This document shows positions 22,236-30,909 of a DNA stretch of 64,000 nucleotides, piece by piece (within the stretch, counting starts at the first letter, position 1; every line of letters starts with the position of its first letter). The position numbers and the translations under genes were made by a program. The DNA comes from Paramacrobiotus metropolitanus (taxonomy: Eukaryota > Tardigrada > Eutardigrada > Parachela > Macrobiotidae): positions 1-64,000 of the forward strand of contig NW_026570401.1 in NCBI RefSeq assembly GCF_019649055.1. Direction: 5' to 3'. A model generated the notes under the pieces. It did not search any database, was not told the origin of the DNA, and worked only from the letters and a program-made list of their open reading frames with translations.

Positions 22236-22514
22236 CTATTGACTTGGCAAGAGTCTTCCATTCGAGTCGAACGTTTGCTGATAAGATTCCCCGATTGGTA
22301 ATACTGCTGTCAGCTTTACGTTAGCTCCTACTTCTTTGGCACGTTCGGTAAGTATACCAACGGCTAATTTAGCCAGTGCTGAGACATCGTTTCGCTGTTC
22401 TTCTGGGAGCGACTCAATCGAACGTCTCAGGTCGCGCTTTAACTTGTCTGTCAGCCGTGGGAACTCTTCACCGGAAATTCCTTCGCTATTATCTGGGAAG
22501 ATTTCGCCTGTCAC
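22236..22514 (-). pseudogene. Helical coding fragment following integrase
   Basis: A 92-codon frame with a predicted helical centre (LTDKLKRDLRRSIESLPEEQR, then ALAKLAVGILTERAKEVG). No domain is recognised. It is the first coherent frame after the integrase C-terminus and probably starts the extra coding block of the element. Confidence 0.35.
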
Positions 22515-22962
22515 TGATTTACCAGATCTTCTCGGAATTCACCTTTCTGTCCATCTTTGGTTTCGTATTGTAGGATCAGTGTCTTGCAGTAACATTCCCA
22601 AGCCATTTCAGCAACCATGGTGTCCTATTTCACGTCAATGGAACGTTCTACGACAGTGAAAGTGGCTTTCATTAGCAGGTTTATTTCTGATGACCTTTAT
22701 GCCGTCCCAACTTCCAGTCTTAATATCATAAACTCCTATAAGCCTGATTTTCGGTTGTATTTGTTTTCGTCCTTTAGTTTTCCGGTCAAGTAACTCCTTT
22801 TAGGCTTCGTCTTCGTATTGGACTTCTCTTCTCAGAATTTGCTCTGGAGTCGGCTTCGACCTTTCGCTTTTCGATTTCGCTTGCGATCTGTTGACCAAGT
22901 TAGTCGGCCCTTTCTTTGACGGCTGCGATTTACTCTGCTCTGGAAAGGTCATCAGTGACATT

Positions 22963-23011
22963 GGTAGCGGAGCGTGGTGCGAAAGTAACTTTTGAATTAC
23001 GCTCTGCTACC
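22963..23011. repeat. Primer-site-like hairpin micro-repeat, copy 4 (best preserved)
   Basis: GGTAGCGGAGCGTGG, TGCGAAAGTAACTTTTGAA, then TTACGCTCTGCTACC: a 49-bp hairpin whose arms pair over about 13 bases. The start resembles TGGTAGCAGAG, the complement of an initiator methionine tRNA 3' end. On the minus strand it is read in frame as an AERNSKVTFAPRSATN-like peptide. Confidence 0.7.
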
Positions 23012-23186
23012 TCCCGAGCAGACTCGTCAATTTCTTCAACGGCAAGATTTCCCGCTCTTGATTCAGCTTCATTGTCACTGGCGTTTCAAAATCTTTAATC
23101 TCTTTTTTCGGTCTTCCTCTCTTTTCTTTTTCGACTCTTCCGCCTCTTTAGGCTCTTCTGCCTCTTTTGACTCTTCCGCCACTTCT

Positions 23187-23255
23187 GGTACAGAGCGTGG
23201 TTCGAAAGTATTTTGAACGTGCGTCTCTGCTACGAGCGTGGTTCGAAAGTAACTT
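23187..23255. repeat. Primer-site-like hairpin micro-repeat, copies 2 and 3 in tandem
   Basis: One complete hairpin (GGTACAGAGCGTGGTTCGAA ... GCGTCTCTGCTAC) is followed directly by a partial second copy, GAGCGTGGTTCGAAAGTAAC. The family also occurs at 21928, 22963, 24901 and 28661. Confidence 0.65.
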
Positions 23256-23297
23256 GGGAGCCGCGCACTATGCCTGGTTCATCATGACCTTTCTCAG

Positions 23298-24424
23298 TTA
23301 TTTCCAAAGCTGCCCTTTCAGCTTGACCTTGCCGTCCTTATGAACCGGTAGTGGCGGATGCAACGGTTTCAGTCGATGCACTGAAACGACTCGTAAGCCC
23401 GGTTCTTTCACCGCATCTTGCCCGATGATCTCGACTTCGTTCGGTCTCGGAAAGCTGAGAATCTTCCACACTTTATCGTATTTGTTCTTGAAGTCAGTTT
23501 GATTTTCCTTCTTCCCTTGTTTCGTGTCTTTCGGCAGTCTAACTAAGACTCGATCCCCGACTTTAAATTCTGGCTCTGATTTCTTCTTGTTGTAGATTTC
23601 CGCATGCTTTTCATAAGCATCTTTGATGTTGCACTTCCCGACTTTTTCTGAAGAGGTTAAATTTCTTTTCATGGTTTCCACCCATTCATCTTGGGCACCA
23701 TAATCGTCAGGAATGTTCGTCTTCGTCACTACGTCTTCTGGCATGGTCATCTCTCTCCCGTGAAGCATGTAATACGCTGATACCCGCCGTTGCGTGAACT
23801 GCACGGTTCATTGCTGATATGACGTATGGGAGATATTTATTGAATTTCCTTTAATTTCCCGCTTTCAGGTATTGCGACAATCCATCACCGATGGTCTGCG
23901 TCTGTCTTTCAACTTGTCCTTGACCTTCAGGATGGTACGCCGTTCCAAACGTGTGTTTGATTGGTGACCTTTTTCAGAACTTCTGCGTTGAAATGTCTTC
24001 CGCGATCCGTGTGGAGGATATGTGGCGCGCCGTGCACCAAGATCACATGCTTCACGAATATTTTCGCAAATTCTTTCGCGGTAGCTGTTTTCATTGGCTC
24101 CGCTATGACTTACTTCGTCAGCTGGTCGATGAAGACCGCAATGTACTTGTATCCCCGTTTCTTCGTTGGAAGTAGAGGTCCTTTTAGGTCCGCATAGACT
24201 ATGAAGAATGGATGTCTGACTTTGATTTATTGGAGCTTTCCAGGTGGACATTTTCTTGGCGTCTTTATGAATTGGCATCCCTGGCACGCGAGGATGTAGT
24301 TCTTGACGCCCTTGCTCATACGGTCCCGGTAATATCTGTGCCTGATCGCGGCCAGCGTTTTTTTGAAGCCAAGATGACCTGCTGCTTTTTCATCATGCAG
24401 TGCATCAATGATCGCCCTTCTCAT
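23298..24424 (-). pseudogene. Ty3/Gypsy integrase, broken
   Basis: Three domains can be read in order. The zinc-binding HHCC domain (24424-24280) has LHDEKAAGHLG and ACQGCQ. The DDE core (24230-23830) shows AVFIDQLTK (first Asp), HTDRGRHF (second Asp) and HPEGQGQVERQ (Glu). The C-terminal domain (23804-23298) has MLHGREMTMPEDV, YNKKKSEPEFKVGDRVLVRL and a WKILSFPRPNEVEI strand region. The enzyme would insert the element's cDNA. Stops follow LTK and KAGN, one frameshift lies at an AAAGGTCACC in the middle of the core, where about ten residues are also missing, and another lies before MLHG. It is therefore inactive. The integrase at 50.7-52.2 kb is a related but distinct copy. Confidence 0.9.
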
Positions 24425-24520
24425 TTGCAGCGGTACTACGTATGATCTTTCAAGTCTTTCTTTCTGGTCTTTGATGCCATGCAGTATGCTATTCCATAGC
24501 TGATAATGCGTCTTAAACTT

Positions 24521-25267
24521 TTACCTTTTATCTGCATCTTGCAGGTGCCCCAATTCATCAATGATCATCGCCAAGTGCGGATCTTTTAACTGCTTGTTCC
24601 GCAACTGCAAATTCGTATCGTCTTCTTCTTCTTTTTCTTCCTGGAGATTGACGATGCAGACTATTGCAGTACTGAGTTCATTCCAATCTTTGATGACCTT
24701 GCATCTCGGGAGTGGTTTGTGACCTTTCTCGATTTTCTTTGGGAATCTTAGCAATCTGATCGGACACTCTTCTGGTATGTATTCAGAGAGAATTTCTGCT
24801 TCGCGTAGGTCATTCCGGTCTACCCTTTTCTGACCATCTTTCGTGACCTTTCCATCTTTTCGTACTGGAGTTTCTTTTCTCACTCTGTTGACGTTTATCT
24901 TGGTAGCAGAGCGGGGTTCAAAAGTAAGCGTTGAATTACGCGCTGCTTGAGGATCACGCTCTGCTTTTGCTTTCTCTTGCGACATAATCCTTCTCATGTC
25001 GGCTTTCAACCTTTCTTTTCTTTCTTTAGCCAGTTGCACGAAGAATTGCCAAACTTCAATTGGAGGTTCTTCCCTGTTGAGTTCATTCTTGTAAACTTCG
25101 AAATTTGGGATTTCATCGTATTCTTCTTCATTGCAAGTGGGATCTTTAATTGGCGCTCTTGAAAATGCATTGGCGTTGTCGCAGTATTTGCCGGGCTTGT
25201 ATTCAATCTTGAATCGGTGACCTTGGAGTGGCATTGCCCATCTTGTCAATCTGGGATTCATGCACAA
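24521..25267 (-). pseudogene. RNase H tail and RNase H-integrase linker
   Basis: The first ~45 residues (NPRLTRWAMPLQGHRFKIEY, PGKYCDNANAFSR) are the end of the RNase H region of a Ty3/Gypsy pol. The remaining ~200 residues are a charged linker of unknown function. It includes a peptide coded by a hairpin micro-repeat (QAARNSTLTFEPRSATK) and two octamer-coded sites (DGKVTKDG and EKGHKPL). The frame is open throughout despite these insertions. Confidence 0.75.
24901..24949. repeat. Primer-site-like hairpin micro-repeat, copy with TGGTAGCAGAG start
   Basis: Begins TGGTAGCAGAGCGGGGTTCA and ends TTACGCGCTGCTTG. The first 11 bases equal the complement of the 3' end of a typical animal initiator methionine tRNA. 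It sits inside the RNase H-integrase linker frame without breaking it. Confidence 0.65.
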
Positions 25268-25525
25268 CTTGTTCGATTCCGAAGAATAGAAGAACTCAGA
25301 AGTTTCGTCAATGCTTTATGATCCGTTCGCACTGTGAACTCGGAATAGTCGATGTACGACTTGAACTTTCTGACGGCAAAAACTACCGCCAATCATTCCC
25401 GCTCTGTTACCCCGTAGTTCTTTTCCGCTCCATGCAAAACGCGGCTTGCATATGCAATGGGGTGTCCGTCTTGGGACAAGATCGCACCTTGCCCTTCCTT
25501 AGATGCGTCACACTTGATCACTGTC
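25268..25525 (-). pseudogene. Ty3/Gypsy RNase H domain, broken
   Basis: The frame reads [16 protein letters not shown] (first catalytic Asp), then VTERE followed by a TGA where Cys or another residue is expected before LAVVFAVRKF, then TVRTDHKAL with the later Asp. It is joined to the RT by a one-base frameshift near 25530 and to the following frame by another near 25270. The domain would remove RNA from the RNA-DNA hybrid during reverse transcription. Dead in this copy because of the stop and shifts. Confidence 0.85.
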
Positions 25526-26476
25526 GGCTTTGTTGGATCGAACTCCTCAAGACTGGATCCTTGCACAGTGCTTCTTTAAGGTTATTGAATTCTTGATCAT
25601 GGAAATCTGACCAGTCTCTTTTAATATTCTTCTCGTGTTTCAGCAATTCATAGAGAGGCGCCCTCTTTTGCGCGTATCCAAGGATGAACTTTCTGTAGTA
25701 GTTCGCTAATCCAAGGAATGACCTCAACTGCCGTTCAGTTGTCGGTTTCTTTTGGCCGTAAACTGCCATGAGCTTTTCGGGATCCATTTTGATACCATTC
25801 TCGCTGAGGATATGCCCCAGGAATCCCATTTCACTCATGCCAAATTCGCATTTCGTCGGCTTAATTGTGAAGCCTGCGTCAAACAAACTTTGAAGGACAT
25901 TCCTTAAGTTCTGCATGAAGATTTCCCAGGTCTTCCCCGCGAAGATAACATCGTCGATATCGCCGAAAACGCAACCCATTCGCTTAGCGTTCGACAAGAC
26001 TTTATCCATACAAAGTTGAAAGGTCGCAGGTCCATTGCAGTCTCCAAAAGGCATTTTTTTGAAACGGAACATTTCGTCCTGTGTGACAAAAGTCCTCTTA
26101 TCTTTTGAGGCTGGATCCATTAGGATCTGCCAGAAGCCACTTTGCAAGTCCATTTTGCCGTAATATCTGTTTCCTGCACATGCGTCAAGCAGTTCGTCTG
26201 GATTCGGCAAAGGATAGTTATTCTTCTTCGTCAGCTTGATTAGCAGGATGTAGTTGACGCAGAATCTTGTTCCCATGGTTCCATCACCGTTTTTCTTTGC
26301 GGCCAGTGCGACCAGGAAACTCCATTCCGCATCGGACGGCTCAATTCTTTTGTTCTTCAGTTAGGTCTGGTCCTAACTTTATTCTTTCGATAATGTCGTT
26401 CAGTTCTTCTTTCGTCTTTTCGTCAACTTTTGGATCCTCAGGTATGTTATTCACGACGGCAGCCGAGTTGACCTTT
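25518..26476 (-). pseudogene. Ty3/Gypsy reverse transcriptase
   Basis: The frame runs from ELNDIIERIKLGPDLTEEQK (about 26430) through a frameshift to IEPSDAEWSFLVALAAKKNG and RFCVNYILLIKLTKKNNYPL. Motif A is YYGKMDLQSGFWQI, motif B is FKKMPFGDCNGPATFQ, and motif C is FGDIDDVIFAG. Motif C lacks the usual Tyr of Y-x-D-D but keeps both Asp. The connection domain LGLANYYRKFI follows. The order and motifs are those of Ty3/Gypsy RT. The 252-codon main frame is intact, but the N-terminal join and the RNase H join are shifted. The region upstream of the RT (26460-26530) codes RKGQFLGYVEHYE and ENVKVNSAA, both using AAAGGTCA in frame. Confidence 0.92.
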
Positions 26477-26696
26477 ACGTTTTCTAGGTGTTCGTAATGT
26501 TCAACATAACCCAGAAATTGACCTTTCCTGACTGTCTTTCGGTTTTTGCTCCAATTTTCTATGACGATTCCAACCGAGCTCCGATATGGTCCGTTACCCC
26601 CGTTCTCGGTCGTACTTCATTATCTTTCTGAGGAGTCGCTGTATACATCAGCTTTTGTCCCCGGGGTACATGAGCGCCTATCTTGACTTTCACGCG

Positions 26697-27367
26697 TTAC
26701 GCGAGGTTTGGTCTTAGCTTGACTCGTTGGTCGCTATAGACTTTTATGGCTCCTTCTGGGATTCTCGCTCTCTGTACTTTGATTCTTCTAATGATGATCT
26801 CTTTTTCTTGATCTTCGTTCTGTTCATCATCCTCATCAAGATCGAGCAGATCTTCTTGATCTGAAAGGTTACTCACTCCCGAATCTTCAGAAGTAGTCGA
26901 GTTATCACTCGTGCTTGAGAATTCCGAATCGGATTCGCTGTTATTATTAGCTTCAGGCATTTGACCTTTGCTTTTTTCTTCAATTGGCCTCTCATTGACT
27001 CCTTCGTCTTCGCTTTCCGTTGAAAGGTCATCGTCTTCGTCCTTGGGAGCGCGAAGTTTTTTCGCTTTCTGTTTTCCGGGCAGAGGTTTGTCCGTTTCCT
27101 TGGACTTTCGTCCGTTTCGCGCAGCAATCCTCGGATTAGTTCGCGTTGCGCGAATCCTTGCTCATGACCTTTCTTCGTTTTCAGGTTGTGACCTTTCTGC
27201 TTCTCCCACTGCAGCCCTTCCTCACCAGTATCGGGTGACCTTTCGTTGACTTTCGGAGCTGACCTTTCCGGCTCCTTCTCCTCCAGCAACGCGCTCAGCG
27301 ACCTTTCGCCCTTCTCGGCTGGTGGCCGTTCCTCACCAATGCCGAGTGACCTTTGAAGTGATGCCAC
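26697..27367 (-). pseudogene. Acidic and basic frames between protease and RT
   Basis: Two overlapping frames. One (26697-26960) is very acidic (repeated Ser/Asp/Glu) and ends in IIIRRIKVQRARIPEGAIKV; the latter stretch resembles the region just before RT in Gypsy polyproteins. The other (26873-27367) is basic, with octamers read as Glu-Arg-Ser (ERSLS, ERSAPK, ERSPDT) and Lys-Gly-His. No enzyme domain is seen. Probably a linker of the pol polyprotein. Confidence 0.4.
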
Positions 27368-27470
27368 TAACGACGCCGCCTATTTCTCTTTCTGAGACAT
27401 TAGAGCCTTTTTTGCTCTGTTACTGGGATTCCGTTTGCCTTATCCCGAATTGCTTGGTTCAGTTCCTTGA

Positions 27471-28004
27471 TCATTTGGGACATCTCATACGCTGTGTGCG
27501 ATGGTTCTTGTTCGGCGCCTCTGCTGTTTTCTTGAGCAGCGCTTGTGCTAACTTCCTGTTCTTTTTCTTTAATTTCTTCGGCGCTTGTGCCGTTCTCTTT
27601 GTTCGTTTCTTCTTCGGCGCTCGTGCCGTCTTTTCAGCGCTTGTGCTTTTCTCTTCACCGGCGCTTGTGCCGTGACCTTTCGTTTTATTACCACCTCCGA
27701 AGACCCAGTTTGCCAACAGTTCTTCCATGATCCAGTCGTCACTCGGTATGGTCTCGTACATGCACCAAGTCTCTCCGCCTCGTTTGGGATACTCCACGCC
27801 ATCCGAATCTGGTGCAAAGGTCACTTTCTTCCTTCCTGGGTAACCAAATGGCCCCGGTGCTCGTCTTTTTCTTAAGACTTTGAGTTCTGGCACTTCTCCC
27901 ATGAACACCGGGACTTCTTCGAGGATTTTCCCCCATTGTTTGTACCACTGCCTTAAGTTTACCTTCTTGAGATAGGCCTGGAAAAGGTCTAATAGTTCGT
28001 ACAC
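27471..28004 (-). pseudogene. Coding block ending in an AQAPKK-type Lys/Ala/Pro repeat
   Basis: Residues 1-100 are mixed (YLKKVNLRQWYKQWGKILEE, RKRRAPGPFGYPGRKKVTFA, PSDDWIMEELLANWVFGG). Residues 105-177 are repeats of the TAQAPKK/TARAPKKK kind, histone H1-like and probably nucleic-acid binding. The DNA of the repeat (GGCGCTTGTGCC units, 27480-27680) is a minisatellite. The unusual feature is its placement between protease and RT. Confidence 0.45.
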
Positions 28005-28103
28005 CGGTGTGCCGAATCCAATTAGGAAAATGACCGTTCTTCCTTGACCTTTCCATAAATAATTGACTCGAAATTCCCAGAATAAGTCAACCCTAGCATT
28101 TTC

Positions 28104-28454
28104 CTATATTTCATTTCCTTCCATCGCTCGTCGCCTTTCTCTATCGAGCTTCGTTATCGCATTGGTGTACCATGGGTCGCTCTTATATGCTTTTCCGGGA
28201 ATAAAGTTATCAGCTTCTTGCTGCCAGTGGTTGAGCCACTTTCTTCTGGAGATAATGTAGTTTTTTACTACCGATAGCCATTCTCGGTAGCACTGCCATA
28301 GGTAAGTTGCTTTTGGCAGCTCCGGCATAGAAAGCGTTCTCATGATTGATTTGACCTCTTTCCCTTCTTGTCTTTTATGACGTGCAATTGCTGCATTGCA
28401 TTTCGGCCATTCCGAAAGTCGCCTTGCGTCATTTCCTGCATGCACTGAGCGCAC
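28104..28454 (-). pseudogene. Unassigned coding fragment between protease and RT
   Basis: A 116-codon frame with a Trp/Tyr-rich helical centre (ATYLWQCYREWLSVVKNYI, SRRKWLNHWQQEADNFI) and a basic end. An overlapping frame (28340-28690) supplies an acidic upstream part with C-A-Q-C and is likely the same ancestral protein in another phase. No family is recognised. Confidence 0.4.
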
Positions 28455-28647
28455 TTTTCCTGAGGTCCTGCTATCGAAAAGTCATCGCTATCGTGCCAAT
28501 CGTGATGATAAGAGGTTGCTCTCTCTTCCGCCGTCCATTCTCTTGGTTTTGGACGAACGACGACGAGATTGTCCTCTTCATCTTCCGTACCCGTCCATTC
28601 TTGATCGCATTCGATTACGCTATTTCCTGACGATACCTCGATGACTT

Positions 28648-28938
28648 CTATATCTTCTTTGCAGAGCGTGGTTCGGAAATGTGACGACAACTACGCTCTG
28701 CCACATCTTTACGCGAGCGTGTGCCTTGACCTTTCAACTGCTCTCTGGCTCTATCTCGTATTTCGGAGAATAGCGCTCGCTCGTCACTATTCATCAATCC
28801 AGGCTCTTTTCTGGGCCCAACCATTCTCGTGCCCAGTGCCTCTAGTACTGGGATTAGCCTTGACCACTCCATTCCTGGAACGAGTGACAGTTTTTTTGCA
28901 ATAAGCGCTACTGCTTGCATTATCTTTATCTGTTCCAT
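28648..28938 (-). pseudogene. Helical coding fragment with in-frame hairpin micro-repeat
   Basis: A 96-codon frame: IMQAVALIAKKLSLVPGMEW, IPVLEALGTRMVG, then DERALFSEIRDRAREQLKG. It ends with the peptide AERSCRHISEPRSAKK, coded by the hairpin micro-repeat at 28661-28703. No domain is recognised. Confidence 0.4.
28661..28703. repeat. Primer-site-like hairpin micro-repeat, copy 1
   Basis: GCAGAGCGTGGTTCGGAAAT followed by GTGACGACAACTACGCTCTGC. The GCAGAGCGT/ACGCTCTGC arms pair over nine bases. Same family as 22963-23011. Confidence 0.65.
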
Positions 28939-29150
28939 TGTTGGTAACCTTTGTTTCCCATTTGACTTGGGTGACCTTTTGCTTCTTTTACCATTTTCCG
29001 ATCCCTGTGCCTCTGGTACTGGGATAGCCGGTTCCCCCGAATCATTTCTTGGCTGAAGTTCGGTGACCTTTCCTGCGTTAAATTTTGCAGAGGATTTCGG
29101 CTCATCATCTTCAGCTTCAGTTTCTCTTTCCTCCTTGTCGTCCCCGTCTA

Positions 29151-29774
29151 TTAGGACGAATTTCTTTGCGTGGAAGTCGAATCCAGTATGACTTGGACAT
29201 CGTCTGATGCTGGCCTGACGTAGGACGAGTGTTGACTCGTCTTCTTTCTTAAGGTCACTGGTGCTACGCAGTAGTGCGTTATTTCGAACCCTGACGCCCC
29301 ACTGATCCCTTTGATCATCACCTTCTTTCTTGGCGGCAGCCGTACAGTCTGGAGGTCATTCCTCTCGCAGAACTGTTGGCAAATCAGAGACGTCTCAGCA
29401 CCAGTGTCATGCATCGCCATGACCTTTTTATTTCCCACTTTGACTTCGTGTGTGCAAGCTTCGATCCTCTTCGGTAAGTTTCCATCTTCGAGTTTCAAGA
29501 CTCTTACTCGGCACTTGACTGGGATAGGGGGAGCGTGCTTGCTCTCTATCAGGCCTTTCGAGCTCCAACGATCAATCCGTTTCGGTACGTCGGGTCGCAT
29601 GTCTGAGAGCTTTTCGATCCGCTTTGACTTCGGTAAGACATTCGCCTGCTCCTTCGCAGCGGTCTCTTTACCCGTGACCTTTGCCACTTCGCACGTTTGC
29701 CCCTTCTCTTGTGCGTTCTCGTGACCTTTCATCACTTGTGCAATAACTTCGTATTGTGACCTTTCGTTGCGCAC
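29151..29774 (-). pseudogene. Ty3/Gypsy-type aspartic protease domain
   Basis: A 207-codon frame whose second half has VKVGNKKVMAMHDTGAETSLI, with the catalytic Asp-Thr-Gly of retropepsins, followed by the flap-like region KVMIKGISGASG. The N-terminal ~100 residues are basic. Four AAAGGTCA octamers are found here, read in three different ways: ERSQ, MKGHE, KVTGK and KVMA. Retropepsins cut the element's polyprotein. Unusually, about 2.7 kb of unassigned coding sequence separates it from the RT. Confidence 0.8.
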
Positions 29775-30031
29775 GTCTTTGGACGGCTTTTCTCGTAATT
29801 TTCGATTATTTCTTGTGTAATTTGATCTGTAAGAATCATCTCGTCGCCTTCGTCCTTTTTCAACTCCTCTGGTGACCTTTCATAAGCAACCATCTTATAG
29901 TCGTTTTCTTTCATCCACTCTTTAATCTTCGTCGCAATTTCGTTATTTGTGCCAGTTGGGTCAACCTGGGAGGACATTTCATCAGTTCTGGGCAGTGACC
30001 TTTCGTTGTTATTCCGGATTGCTTGCGTCAA
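29732..30031 (-). pseudogene. Upstream coding fragment, possible Gag end
   Basis: A 99-codon acidic frame (MTQAIRNNNERS..., EIATKIKEWMKENDYKMVAY, DEMILTDQITQEIIENYEK) upstream of and overlapping the protease frame. In a Gypsy element this place is the end of Gag, but no CCHC knuckle or capsid motif can be seen. Further octamers occur here (about 29873 and 29998). Identity is inferred from position only. Confidence 0.35.
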
Positions 30032-30753
30032 GTCATATGACTTCTCCTTCTGTGGATTTTGCGCTAAGTCCGGTGACCTTTTCGGTCTAGAACTGAAAAA
30101 TCCTCCATTTGGTGACCTTTATAAAGGTACTTTCTCGCCGTATTGAGGCCGTGATTCACCCTTCTCAATCCGCTCTCAAAACTGACAGTTGTTTTCGTCG
30201 CATTGGTTTTTCTCTTTCCGGTACTCTTGTACTTTCGGTTGTGAAGCTTTCACGAGTTCCTCGAGATGCTTTCTCATCCGCCAGTCCTGTCTCTCTCTTT
30301 CTTCCCAGTAAACTTCTCTGGAATGGTTGATCCAGTCACTGTTCACGAACTTTAAGTATTAAAACTCTTTCAAAACTTTTTAAAATTTTTTTGTTCCGCT
30401 TAAATAATGGTTTTATAAACAATTTATAACGAGTTGCTAGGAGAAATTTAGTATTATTCACTTAACAGCTGTTATATGAATTTTGTCGTATCGAAATGGT
30501 AGCAGGTAGCATCCACTTACTACTTTATACAGCACGCTGCGCTCGAACGAGCACGGCAAGCCGTTTTTGCGCCTCTTATTAATTTTTTTTTACCGTCAAG
30601 AGGGCAAATTTATACGAGTACAACAATCATCCTAAAATACGAAGATACAAATATCCAAAAATAGTAACAGCGTAGATTTTCAGTTAGTTTTACCAAGGAA
30701 TCTTGAACTGTGACAAAATGGGTTACCAAGTGACGAAAAGCTATCGAACCGCA

Positions 30754-30897
30754 ATCTGCGGCAAAATAGCTAACCAGCTACCTTGCCGCTCGAACTGCGG
30801 CAAAATAGCCTATGGCTACTGGGCCGCAGTGTGCGGCAAAATAGCCAACCAGCTATAGTGCCGCATATTGTTCTGACTGCGGCAAAATAGCCTTAGC
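30754..30897. repeat. Palindromic TGCGGCAAAATAGC array 2
   Basis: Four forward half-sites of TGCGGCAAAATAGC, paired with diverged reverse half-sites (CAGCTACCTTGCCGC, GGCTACTGGGCCGCA, CAGCTATAGTGCCGCA). Each pair can form a hairpin with a ~6-base loop such as CAACCA. It ends 12 bp before the NTPase-nuclease frame, and that frame stays open back into the last unit (to 30877). Confidence 0.88.
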
Positions 30898-30909
30898 CAA
30901 GAAAAATTT

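Larger units (their letters stand above)
17974..30330 (-). mobile_element. Degenerate Ty3/Gypsy-type element with extra coding block, AAAGGTCA-saturated
   Basis: On the minus strand the order is protease (29.5 kb), a 3-kb block of unassigned frames, reverse transcriptase (26.4-25.5), RNase H (25.5-25.27), integrase (24.4-23.3), then ~4 kb of further coding-like sequence (22.5-19.0) and a repeat-rich trailer (18.1-18.97). Every pol domain is recognisable but broken by frameshifts and stops, so the copy is dead. No pair of LTRs could be identified by eye, so the limits are approximate: they are set by the extent of the coding frames and of the octamer AAAGGTCA/TGACCTTT, of which about 46 copies lie in this interval. 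The element is bracketed by palindrome arrays at 16.5 and 30.8 kb. Confidence 0.75.

Noticed and set aside
30497-30515. TGGTAGCAGGTAGC near 30.5 kb as the primer-binding site of the octamer-rich element
   Set aside because: No LTR end (CA) precedes it, it is on the strand opposite to the genes, and the match to the tRNA stops after nine bases.
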